This document shows, piece by piece, positions 22,653-33,400 of a stretch of DNA of 64,000 bases. Below the pieces are notes generated by a model. It saw only the letters and a list, made by a program, of their open reading frames with translations, was not told where the DNA came from and made no database searches. How positions within the stretch are numbered: the first letter of the stretch is position 1; each line of letters starts with the position of its first letter. A program made the translations under genes and the position numbers. Location of the stretch: the NCBI RefSeq assembly GCF_901709675.1, contig NC_051094.1:868001-932000 (forward strand), given 5' to 3'. Source of the stretch: Syngnathus acus (taxonomy: Eukaryota > Chordata > Actinopteri > Syngnathiformes > Syngnathidae).

Positions 22653-24723
22653 ATGTCAACCTCATGTGCTGATTTAAAAGTAAGTTTCTTCTATGAATTC
22701 ACTCTTTTGTATTTTCTGATCTGCGTCTTCACTTTTGTTATTATATTTTGTATATTTTATTATTTATTTATTTATCTATTTTATTATCAAGTTTATTGTA
22801 AAGTGGGCACATGCTGACGAGAGGGAGTTAAATAAAAAAAAAAGTCAGCATGACCCTGGCCGAACGCGTTGCTTGCATAAATCCCAAAATTTGGACATAA
22901 ATTCTTGCATTTATAAAATGTGCATCAGTCTACAATCAGGCTGCAAAGATGAACTTTGAACTCAAACAACGCATTCTAAGAAGCTTGATCCCACACAGGA
23001 AGTTTCTTAACACTCATTGATTTGATTTTGCATTTCAAAATAATGGTTCTCTTCAAACTACATATTTGACTGGAATTAAACCTCATAGAAAAATGATAAA
23101 TATTATTCGAGTCCAGGGCGAAACTCGACCGAATTGGAATTCCAAGCTTTTACTGGATCTGATGTTGCATGAAAAAATGAAAGAGCCTTTGAAATATACC
23201 TATTTCTTTGAAATTCTCCATTTCAGGTATCTTCCCTGAAGGGAAAAGTGAGCCTGATCACCGGTGCCAGCTCAGGTATCGGCGCAGGTACGGCCGTCCT
23301 GTTTGCTAAACTTGGAGCTGTTCTGGCTCTCAATGGCAGAAATGTGGAAAATCTGAAGAAAGTGGCCAAGGAGTGTGCAGAGTGTGGTGGAGGAACCGAG
23401 GTATGGATGTGTCCATCGACAGTCGCCTCTTTGGTCTTGAAGACGAGTTACTTACGCTTCTACACAATGCACAGCCCTTACTTGTGCCAGGTGACCTCAC
23501 GGACGAGGACACGGTGAAGAAGATGGTGGAGGATGTCATTGTGCGTTTTGGCCAACTGGACGTCCTGGTGAACAACGCCGGCATCCTGGCCTTCGGCGGC
23601 ATCCAGACGTCAGACTTGGCGACGTACGACAGAATCATGAACGTCAATGTGAGGTGGGCGTCGTCATGGAGATGTACTCCTGCCGGTTACATCGTTGAGG
23701 GAGCTTCCTACTTGCTTTCTAGGTCTGTGTACCATCTGACCCAACTCTGTGTGCCTCAACTGATCAAGCCCAAAGGCTGCATTGTCAACGTATCCAGCGT
23801 CGCTGGTCAGAGATCGGTATGGGCTGGGAATCTCGACACAAAGCACCACAAACTCTGATCCCAAAACGGTTAACTATTTCAATTTGATCTTACTTTGTTG
23901 TCATTGCAGTCGGCTAGTGCTCTGGCCTATTGCATGTCCAAGTCTGCCATTAACCATTTCACTTGCTGTCTTGCTGTGGGTGAGTTTGTACTGTTATCTG
24001 ATGGTGCTCTTCTTCCAATGCACAAAAGCAAATATTTGACTCTATATTGTTTTGTATTCAGAACTGGCACCAAAGCAAGTTCGAGTCAACTCCGTGTGGT
24101 ACGTTCAATGACCACGTCCAAATTGGTGCAGGCAGGGGACATTTTTTAAACCAGCGTGTGTTTTATTTTCACAGTCCTGGTGTGATCGTCACAGAGGTGT
24201 TCAAGAGCGCAGGATTGGGTGATGAGGAGACTGTGAAGGTAAAGACATTGCCACTTGTAGGCTGTGGTTTCAAACACGCATGGAGGGACCTCAATTAAAA
24301 AAAAAAATCTTAATGAATAAAGATTCGTTACATGTTCCCTATGAGAGATGATGGAAATGTGAGATTCCAAGGAAAATACCCAAAAAATCAATCATCTGGG
24401 CTGGCATATTTTGAGAGGGGGCCGTGCCCTTGCAAGCTCCACCAGTGATACAAAGTTGTTTATGTCTTCTGTGACAGTTGTTTGGTTATAATTGGTCGGA
24501 AGTCAAGCTGTGTCACATTGTCAGGGGTTTCGCTCTATTTTGACATGATCTTATTTTTCCTTTTCAGTTTTTTGAAAGGTGCAAGCACAGTCACGCACTT
24601 GGCCGAGTGGGCGAAGTGGACGAGGTGGCACGCTGCATCGCCTTCTTGGCATCAGATGCTGCTAGTTTCATCACCGGAGTCAACCTCTGCGTCGATGGGG
24701 GCTACCATGTCCAAAGTCCATAA
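22653..24723 (+). CDS. Classical short-chain dehydrogenase/reductase (FabG-like), tandem copy 1
   Basis: Eight coding exons: 22653-22679, 23227-23400, 23475-23653, 23723-23816, 23910-23979, 24062-24098, 24175-24238 and 24568-24723. All borders are GT-AG; 266 residues. It is an NAD(P)-dependent oxidoreductase of the cytosolic classical SDR type; the substrate is unknown. Motifs: TGASSGIG (Thr21-Gly28) for cofactor binding, GDLTDED, NNAG (100-103), NVSS with catalytic Ser152, and Tyr165-x3-Lys169 in YCMSK. The expected VNPG-type segment reads NSVCPGVI, with Cys. The C-terminus [13 protein letters not shown] is typical of SDR folds. No signal or membrane segment is seen. The first exon (MSTSCADLK) is inferred from its ATG and GTAAGT donor. 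The stop lies in a (TAA)n tract. Confidence 0.9.
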
Positions 24724-24738
24724 TAATAATAATAATAA
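24721..24738 (+). repeat. (TAA)6 trinucleotide array overlapping the SDR copy 1 stop codon
   Basis: Six perfect TAA units; the first is the stop codon of SDR copy 1 and all six are in the same frame. The array adjoins a retroelement-like sequence and is probably its 3' tail in inverted orientation. Confidence 0.9.
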
Positions 24739-24850
24739 TCAAAGTCAAAGTCTGCTTTATTGTCAATTTCTTCACATGCCAAGACACACAAAGAAATCGA
24801 AATAACGTTCCCACTATCCCACGGTGACAAGACATGGTACACAATATACA
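24739..24850 (-). mobile_element. Retroelement 3'-end fragment, inverted, directly behind SDR copy 1
   Basis: Read on the minus strand the sequence ends GACAATAAAGCAGACTTTGA followed by TTTGATTATTATT, a 3' terminus with a short tandem-repeat tail like those of fish LINE elements. The block with TTGTCACCGTGGGATAG is one I associate with dispersed fish repeats, though I cannot name the family. Its 5' boundary is uncertain; AT-rich microsatellite-like DNA follows to about 25045. Confidence 0.45.
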
Positions 24851-25600
24851 TACAAGTAAACAACACCAAAAAAAATAAAAACAAGAAGGCACAAACAATG
24901 GATAAATACGAGTGATGAATAAATAATAAATAAACAAATAACACAATAAATAAGAGGAGCAAAAATGGAGCAAGTGTGATTATTATATTATATATATATA
25001 TTATATATATTATATTGTATTATAATAATAATAATAATAACACAATGTAAATATGTAAATCCAGGGATTTTTATTAGAACTCAAAGCATATGGAATAAGT
25101 TCGCAAATGACAATATTCTTAATATTGCTGTCCATTCTGTTCCACCCTTTTATATAAAGTGCGTGCTAGTGCTGTGTCTGATTTCTGCCATCATGCAAAA
25201 TCTTCAATGAAGTTTGATATTAAAATATATTTAAAAAAAGAAAACAAGTTCCACGGATTTGTGTTTGCATGTGTTTGTCTATCACTCGAGCATAATTATA
25301 ATTTCTGACTGTATGACAGACTGCCACGTCGCAAGTTCAAACCAAAAATGCCTCAGGTGAGCCTTTAAAAATGTCCCAATGTGTTTCTCCATTATATTAA
25401 TCACCTATTTTTATTGATGATATTATTCATCATGAATACCATCTATTTTATTAGTATACATAATGCGCAACATTTGATGATGATAACTCTGATGAAGGCG
25501 GAAGAACCCGCCGAAACATGTCAGGTAAATACACCTAAAATAATTTGTTTGATATAGAAGAACCAGTGAAGTAGATGATAATTGAAATTTGGACTATCGA
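24851..25600. other. AT-rich spacer between the two SDR genes
   Basis: No coding exon recognised. It contains an (AT)n/(TAA)n-rich block at about 24975-25042 and the hammerhead-like motif described separately. It separates the copy 1 terminator region from the copy 2 promoter. Confidence 0.5.
25489..25517 (+). other. Hammerhead-ribozyme-like core motif (candidate, probably degenerate)
   Basis: CTGATGA (25489-25495) is followed by a five-pair hairpin (GGCGG 25497-25501 with CCGCC 25508-25512) and GAAAC (25513-25517), the order of the hammerhead catalytic core around stem II. One extra A precedes the stem. Sequence after GAA (ACATGT) pairs only imperfectly with the upstream ACATTT at 25470-25475, and the cleavage-site base there would be G, which the ribozyme does not accept. 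Penelope-like retroelements carry hammerhead motifs, so this could be a retroelement relic. Activity is doubtful. Confidence 0.3.
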
Positions 25601-25764
25601 TTACGTCACTGCAGTTAAACCAATCACAGCTCGAGCCTGAGCACCACCCGGAAATGTGTTCGTTGCTCTGCTTGTGTGTCAAGCAAGACCACGTACATCG
25701 TGTACAAAACAAAACAAAACAAAACAATACAATACAGGTTGACTTGATCTGACTGAATTCTCAA
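25601..25764 (+). promoter_or_regulatory. Candidate proximal promoter and leader of SDR copy 2
   Basis: TTACGTCA (CRE/ATF-like) at 25601-25608 and a CCAAT box at 25620-25624 lie about 140-165 bases upstream of the copy 2 start codon at 25765, plausible spacing for a TATA-less promoter. An AAAAC array at about 25706-25732 lies in the likely leader. Inferred from motifs only. Confidence 0.4.
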
Positions 25765-28248
25765 ATGGCCTCAGACGATGCATACAAAGTAAGTTACTCT
25801 TCCCGTCTGCGACTTCTTGTATTAACGGGCCACAGAGCTTATTCTAAAGTAGAATAGAATAGAGATGAAGAGATATGACACCGAACTTCATCATACTAGT
25901 ATTAAGTCACTCACATTTCAAAGTATATCAACTTGTTCTATACTATTTCGACTGTAATGTGTTTTTCTGAGTATTTTTTTAATTATTTAAAAATAAAAGA
26001 ATCCTCAAGCGTGAGCTATAGTGCCTTTCACGAGTTTCATTAAAAGCTTAAGTCTTTTTCCATTTATTTTGTTTTTATCATTTAGTTCCATATTCATTTT
26101 GATTTAGATGATTGATTCATTGAGATGTCTCAACTCTTCTCCATCGTTGCTGTTTTTAGGGACTGTGAAGTACAGTGATCGCTCGCTACTTTGCGTTTCG
26201 TCTATCGCGGCTTCACTACATCGCGGATTTTTTTTCCAATTTAAAAAAACATTTAAAAGTCAAAATAAAACTTCTAAATTGAGGAAACATGTAGGACAAT
26301 GTAGTATTGCTCCAAATGTTCGTTTACATTCCTTTACAAGTCCGTTTTCGTGTGTTAGCAGTGCACGATCGCGAATTAACATCTTTCCTCTAACTCGTTA
26401 GCCTCCCCAGTACTCCTTGTTGGTGACCGTACTTCGCGGATTTCACTTACCGCGTTTGGCTTTTGGAACCAATTATCCGCGATAAATGAGGGATTACTGT
26501 AAATTCAATCATATTCTCATGAATACAAGTGTGACGTGTGTTTCAGGTGTCTTCCCTGAAGGGAAAAGTGAGCCTGATCACCGGTGCCAGCTCAGGTATC
26601 GGCGCAGGCACGGCCGTCCTGTTTGCCAAACTTGGAGCTGTTCTGGCTCTCAATGGCAGAAATGTGGAGAGTCTGAAAAAGGTGGCCAAGGAGTGTGCCG
26701 AGTGTGGTGGAGGAACTGAGGTATTGATGTGTACGCTTATATATGCCAGTTATGAAATTCTCGAAAGGTAGCTAGCGACTCATATTTTGCGCAGCCCTTG
26801 CTTTTGCCCGGCGACCTGACGGACGAGGACACGGTGAAGAGGACGGTGGAGGACGTCATCGCGCGCTTCGGCCGACTGGACGTCCTGGTGAACAGCGCCG
26901 GCATCCTGGCCATGGGCGGCATCGAGACGTCAGACTTGGCGACGTACGACAGGGTTATGAACATCAACGTCAGGTGGGCATCGTCATGGAAACACACTCA
27001 CACTGCACACGTTGTAGTCAGTGATTTTTGCTTTCTAGATCTGTGTACCAGCTGACCCAACTCTGCGTGCCTCACCTGGTCAAGACCAAAGGCTCCGTCG
27101 TCAACGTATCCAGCGTCAATGGACAGAGATCGGTACATAAAATCGACGTCTTTATGATCTCACTTAATCAGGCAATGAAACAATTATGTACGCTCATCGT
27201 ACTTGTACTACTCAAGCTACACATGTTTTAAAAAGTTAAAGGTTTTAGAGTGGATCTTCAAATGCCAGGTTAAACGTTCTGGTCGAATCTTTGCAAGTCT
27301 ATTGTCATTGCAGTTCCCTGGCGTCCTGGCCTATTGTATGTCCAAGTCAGCCATTGATCAATTCACTCGCTGTGTCGCGCTGGGTGAGTCAGCAGTTTTA
27401 TCTAACAATGCTCCCTCCCTCCATGCACACAAAAAAGGGCAATTACCAAAGTGTTTTTTGATTTCAGAACTGGCGTCGAAGCAAGTTCGAGTCAACTCAG
27501 TGTGGTACGTTCAATGACCACGTCCAAATGGCTGCAGGGGACACTTTTTAAACGAGCGTGTGTGTTTTAATGCCACAGTCCTGGTGTGATTGTCACAGAA
27601 GTGCACAAGAGGGCAGGACTGGATGAAGAGCAGTATGCTAAGGTAAAGACAACAGCATGTTTATAAAAGCACAAATGGCCTACAGTCATACTGAAGATGA
27701 CAAAAATAAATCGAAATTAAATTTTCGTCCATCTCGCCGAAATTCCTCCTGAGAAATATTGCTAAATTAATTGTTTTATTTTGTTTAATGATATGGTGCT
27801 TAACATAATTTTACACTTTACATTATTTTCGATGGGAAAAATTAATCAGAAATGAGGAATTGTAAGGAATTGATCTGGAATTGTGGGCGCCCTCTAGTGG
27901 TACGTGAAGGAATCTACAGTTCAGTTGCATTTAACTTGGTAAGTTGAGTACATTTCCTGTACATATGATCTTTAAGAGATGTTTGTAAGGAAACAATGAC
28001 TTTAAAAAGATCGTAAATAAATGCAAACTAATTGGTTTAAAAAAAGAAAAAAAATCTCAGTTGTTCCCTTCTTTTGTTTCTCCTTTCAGTTCCTAGAAAA
28101 GTGCAAGCAGACTCACGCACTTGGCCGACCGGGCGAAGTGGACGAGGTGGCCCACAGCATCGCCTTCCTGGCATCGGACGCAGCTACTTTCATTACCGGA
28201 GTCAACCTTCCCATTGATGGCGGCCGCCACGCTATGTGCCCACGATAA
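25765..28248 (+). CDS. Classical short-chain dehydrogenase/reductase (FabG-like), tandem copy 2
   Basis: Eight coding exons: 25765-25788, 26547-26720, 26795-26973, 27039-27132, 27314-27383, 27468-27504, 27579-27642 and 28090-28248; 266 residues. Exons 2-7 have the same lengths and phases as copy 1, so the pair is a tandem duplication. Cofactor motif TGASSGIG, catalytic Ser151, Tyr164 and Lys168 are intact, so it should be an active NAD(P)-dependent enzyme. Differences from copy 1: NSAG replaces NNAG at 99-102, a different N-terminus (MASDDAYK), and a C-terminus reading GGRHAMCPR. Both copies share the unusual NSVCPG. The substrate cannot be told from sequence. Homology to bacterial FabG is family-level only. 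Confidence 0.92.
26173..26499. mobile_element. MITE-like element with TA target duplication in SDR copy 2 intron 1
   Basis: The left end TA-CAGTGATCGCTCGC and right end GAGGGATTACTG-TA form imperfect terminal inverted repeats (10 of the outer 12 bases match) flanked by TA. The interior repeats CGCGGAT and TCGCGG motifs and has no ORF. Size (about 327 bp) and TA flanks fit a non-autonomous DNA transposon of a TA-inserting group; sequences like this are common in fish (recollection). Confidence 0.65.
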
Positions 28249-28383
28249 ACCTTCACTGTATAATTAGGAGATAAAAAAGTAAGCCTACCTCTGAATTTTG
28301 TTTCCGAATAGTTGAGTTATTCCAAATTCAAAAGAGCATTTTGATTGGTGCTAAATATAAAAATGATAACTGTAGCTTTAGAA

Positions 28384-28389
28384 AATAAA
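28384..28389 (+). promoter_or_regulatory. SDR copy 2 poly(A) signal
   Basis: AATAAA 136 bases after the stop codon of SDR copy 2. An inverted TTTATT at 28393-28398 could serve the convergent COL24A1 transcript. Confidence 0.55.
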
Positions 28390-29201
28390 AATTTTATTGA
28401 ACAAAATGTGGCCAGCTTGCATATTTTGTGAAGTATTCCTGTGGAGTACAGAGCAGTTGCAGCACCAGGTTAGGTACACTTGCACAGTCTAATGGGAAAT
28501 AACACATTATCCATTTTTATTGTGTTTTTTTAATTGTAATTCAATTGAATCAACCAATGACACAACCTACATATATACGAGCGTGGTTTGATGTATTTGA
28601 TCTTACAATTCATTTTATGAGACAAGAATTAAGTGTATGCATTTTGATTTACTATGTAACATGATTTGCCTTTACAAAAACAAGTTCTGTTTTAATTAGG
28701 TTTTGATGGATTCATCGCAGTGTGCTCTGCCGAAAGCTGAATTTTCATCAACTCATTAGAGTCTGCAAGTGTCCCTAATGTTGTGGCCAGTGCTGTACGA
28801 GGTAGTATCTTCACACGTGCCCGTGTGAAGATATCTGAATGACTGATATGATGCACACCGTAACATCTATTGCACTTTATATTACAATATACAGTACATA
28901 CGTTATAAATAATACATTAGCGCATTTATAAATGTACCGTCATTATTTCTGTACAACCAGAACCAAAACAATGAAATGTTCTTGGTGTTTCCTTCCATCC
29001 AGGCAATTCAAAGCTTGGTAGCAAGTCGCTGGAGAGGAAACATAGTCCATTTTATTCCAAAGGCGGATCAGTGCCAGAAGTCTTAAATGTTCCTGCAGTC
29101 CAAGCATAGTTTCTGGAGAGTAATCGGGGTACCTTGCAGTCCACAACTGTCCGTCAGGTCACCCCACTCAGGAGGTCAGAGGTCCCCCCTTTGACTGAGC
29201 T
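28390..29201. other. Convergent intergenic spacer / COL24A1 3' UTR
   Basis: SDR copy 2 and COL24A1 are transcribed toward each other here. A minus-strand AATAAA (TTTATT at 29051-29056) lies about 145 bases past the COL24A1 stop and is the likeliest poly(A) signal; 28393-28398 is an alternative. Nothing else is recognised. Confidence 0.5.
29051..29056 (-). promoter_or_regulatory. Candidate COL24A1 poly(A) signal
   Basis: TTTATT on the plus strand reads AATAAA on the minus strand about 145 bases beyond the COL24A1 stop codon. Position alone supports it. Confidence 0.45.
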
Positions 29202-30468
29202 TTATAAGAAGCAAACAGGTCCAACCTCGAGGTGATAACGTGATCCGGGTTCTGTGGTCGGTAAGTTGGATACTTCCACTATAGGGAGTGAATTTGGCTC
29301 CTGAGTCTGAAACACAAAGTGGGTCTGACGCCAGCGGCCGTCCTTGATCTGGGAAGTGTGTCAAAAAAGAGATATCGTCACGGTCCGATTAAAAGCATTT
29401 ATCTTCGCATTTTGTCCGATCGAAAAATGCGGCTTGTGTCAGACCTGCATCGGAAGTTAACGACGAGTGCAACCACACGACCGAAAATTATTTTGACTTT
29501 GATGTTTGAATTGAACAGGAGTGAAGTGTGCGCATACCCAGCAGTCGTCTCTAAGTACAAGCGGTTCCAGAAGATCGCCCGCTCTGATCTTCTCCCCCGT
29601 CCAGGTCTTGAAGCTCACGGCCTGGCCGTAGTATTGCAAGGAAGGTCCCGCTGCCCAAACCGGCGTGTTGAGGCAGTGGACCGTGATGTGTTGCACAGCC
29701 TCGCTACTCAAAAGGTGGATGAAGTTCATCTGGATGCGACCGACCCCCATCTCCACCTGGAAGGTAAATCAGCAAATCTCTTGATTGGATTCCCATATTG
29801 TGCAACTGCATCAGTTTGAGCCAGGAAAAAAAAAACTGCTTGTGCATTGACGTCTAGGTCCACATTTATTGAACCAACCTTGGAGACGGTGACAGGTTTC
29901 AAGCAAGTCTGTCCTCCAGCAGTGAAGTTGCATGTGACCTCGATAGTGTCAGCATCACAGCCCAGATTTGGGTCGATCCAGTATGTGCCTGGAAAAGTAG
30001 CAGGAGACTATAAAGATGGGGGGAAAAAACTGCACCAGCGAGACCATCTGTCCAGGTATTTGTGACCCTACCATCATACATCCTTTGCTCACAGTTGTAG
30101 AGGTCTCGGCAGATGCGGGCCGGATTGTCGCGCTGCCCCAGTGGGTTCTTCAGACTTTGGACGAGAGCGCTGAGATGCTCTAAAGTCCTGAAGATCTCCG
30201 TTCCCTGGTCCAGCATGGGAAGGTCTACATTGTGGTAGTTCAGCTTCAAACAGACCACAGCATTTGTCGTTTGGACTTTTTCAGTTTCAGTTCATGTATT
30301 TGGAAAACGGTTGGGATTAGTTCAAATTGAATGTAAATGCGATGCGATTTTTAAATGTCCATTTTTAAAAACCTCTCAGGCTTTGTTTCAGTCAAAACTC
30401 ACCTGTGGTCTGAGTGGTGCGTGCGAATCAATGATAACTTGAAAAGAAGCACCAAGTGCCTCGCTTGT
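29202..30468 (-). CDS. col24a1: COL24A1 exons 57-61: telopeptide and fibrillar C-propeptide (COLFI)
   Basis: Exons 30403-30468, 30072-30243, 29879-29988, 29538-29756 and 29202-29348, all in frame, stop at 29202-29204. The COLFI domain drives chain selection and trimer assembly in the ER and is cleaved on secretion. Visible blocks: [75 protein letters not shown] and the final GPVCFL. Eight Cys residues lie at the positions typical of fibrillar C-propeptides. Human COL24A1 has the same VCFL terminus. Confidence 0.97.
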
Positions 30469-33400
30469 CTGCAGAAATAAAACCGAGACATCAAACCATC
30501 ACAGATAGTTTGGAGCATATTCAGAATTTGCCATTATAAAAAAAATCTACATACAAGAGGAAAAGTAGAACTGGTGCGGCCCTAAGGAAAACAAAAATGG
30601 TGTCTTATTAATGAATTGCATAACATCCAATAAGTTATGTATGTAAAGTGAACTTACTGGAGGTCCCGGTGGACCACGTGGACCAGGAGATCCCTGAAAA
30701 ATGCCATTAACACATTAGGCTTTCAAATATTCATGTGTATTCTGGGCATGCTTTGACGAGCACTGAGAAGATTTATTAGTACTTACCCTTGGTCCTGGCA
30801 AGCCCTGTCAAAGATGAAATAGATCAATACTTGAAGGCAGACAATTCCAGAAAAACACAATTAGAAATAATACCTTTTTGCAAAGCAGTTCTGAGATATT
30901 TCTCTCTTCTCATCATAACTGCATTTTTAGGTGTGGACAATACGTGAAGCATATCAATACCTCTCTTAAATGGATTGGTTATGAGCTCAAGAATTTCATT
31001 GTCGCATTTCATAGGAAAGTGCCAAAGGGCTTTAGAGACCGGTCGGTATGAGTGGAGCCTCCACACTAAGCATGCAATCCAGCACTCACAGCTAAGACAG
31101 AAAGGGATTTGTCAAAAGTTTGTCACGCACCACGTCCCCCCGACTTCCTTTGTCACCTTGTAGTCCCTGACAAGAGAGAAAGCAGGGGGTCACGACAAGG
31201 ACCATGAAACTGTCAGGCGGAATGTGTTCTAGCGATACGTACAGGATGGCCGCTGGGGCCGATGATGCCAACGGGGCCCAGAGCTCCGTCCGTACCCTGG
31301 AAAACAAGGAAGGACAGGTTTGAGAGATTTAGAGCAGTGGTCCCCAACCACTGACTCCAGACATGAGCCGTCAGAGCTAACATCAAGATGACGATCTCAA
31401 CGAATCAAGGTTATATCGAACGGTGGTCGTTGTAAAATCACGCTACGATACGTATGGTAATACCGCACATAGAGTTGTGTTCTGGTTTAAAACTGGAAAG
31501 AATATCCAGATTTATTTACCATCAGTCCCCTTGGTCCTTTTGGTCCCTGTATCCCAGCTGGGCCCATGTCTCCTTGGGGTCCCTAGAGAGAGACCAGTAA
31601 TCTATCAAAATATCAAAACAATGCTTGGATCTTGGTGGGACCCTACCTTTGGTCCGGACAGACCTAGCACCCCTGCAAATCCTCGTTCACCAAAGTCCCC
31701 CTAAAATATTACAGGATGGGTTGTGCAATGATTTCAAAATAAGCTTTCATGCTAAATATGGTGTTTCTGCTCACTGGTTGCCCTTTGGAGCCCTTCGCTC
31801 CTTGGTTTCCCCTCAGTCCCACACTGCCGAGGGTCCCCCTCATTCCTGCCGGTCCAGTTTGGCCTGGGAGACCCCTTTCACCCTGAAGGCCATAAAAACA
31901 TATACCGTAAATGCCTCCCAAAGGTCCACAAATGCACCGGTACCATCTGAGAGATATTTCAATTTCTAGCCAATAAAATAAGTCTTACTTTTGATCCAAA
32001 AGAACCTTGAGATCCAGGGAGACCCATCTCACCACTTTGACCCTGAGCCCCAGGTTTCCCCGTGAGGCCCAACTGTCCATCTTCTCCCTGCTCCCCCTGA
32101 ATGTAAATATAAAAACGGTTACCCCTAATCGGAGTTATTAATCAAGCAGCACTCCTGACCTTGGTGCCTTTGCTTCCATCTGTACCAGGCCATCCATCCA
32201 TTCCATGAAATCCCTCCAGACCCTCCCTTCCTGTAACACCTCGTTGGCCAGGGAGCCCCTCAGGACCCTTGACAAAAACAATAAATACTCAAAGAACTGC
32301 TTTCGTGGCGCAAGTGTTTCATGATAGTCACGATAGTCAGAAATGATTTTAGTTTCTGATAAGACTTGCTTAGCTGTTACTGCTTTCATTTTGCTAAGTT
32401 TCTACTTGTTTTTGTCGCACATTCCTTTTGGCTTTCTTGGACTATAATTTGTAGGATCTGTAACCGTTTTGTGAGTTTGAGTATCGGACTGTTGAAGAGA
32501 ACGGAATGAATCTACATTAAGGATGCTACGTTAGCCGATCACGCTAGCTGCTGGCTGGTTAGCTGCAATGTTCTTCTTACCTAAGAGGAAGAGCGTTCCA
32601 TGTGTAAGTTAAGTTTCAAGAAGTAACCGTTGCCAGTTTTTGCTGTGTAACGAATGATTCCAAATCCAACAGGTCTCAAAGAGAACTGAATCCCATTTTG
32701 ACCAACGTCACAGAACAGATTGTAGCCAAACTTGATGATAACACTGGATGTGCATGCATTTAACTCACCGGTGGTCCTTTGGTCCCAGATGTTCCTCTCG
32801 GTCCAGACTTTCCTTTCTGACCCTGGAGCGCAGAGAGTTAATGTTCCATAACACAAACGTGAGTGCATGTTAGAATTTTAGAATAGAGCAACACACCGCC
32901 TGCACTAGTCAGCATTACTTTGAGATAAGTCCTTACTTGTTCACCTTTGGATCCTTTCGCTCCTTGTTCTCCTCTGGGCCCCGGGTGTCCCTGAAATGAC
33001 CATTACGGTTTGAAAAAGTAACGTCAAAGTTCGCTGTGGCTTTAAATCAAACCAATGGGATACTTACAGGAAGTCCTTGGGCACCAGCTTTACCTCTCTC
33101 TCCATTAACGCCTACTGGACCCTGCAAAATGTCATTTTGTACATTACGCTACACAGAACCTTTCTTAAAATCGTTGGCTCTATAACTGCCAAGAAACACA
33201 AGTAGGGAACGAAGTTGTTTTCAATTCACTTACAAGGTGTCCGGGGTCACCTGCTTCTCCTCTTTCACCTCGGTTACCGGGAGGACCCTGCACATAGAGA
33301 TAAAAACAATTTTAAACGTGGCACGGTGAGCTAAGGGCTCCCCCCCCCACAGAGAACGTAAAACCGATACGGCCTCACCTACTCGCCCAAACAAACCGCA

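Noticed and set aside
31334-31352. hAT-like end CAGTGGTCCCCAACCACTG in a COL24A1 intron
   Set aside because: Only one terminus is visible and it is itself a short palindrome; too little for a call.
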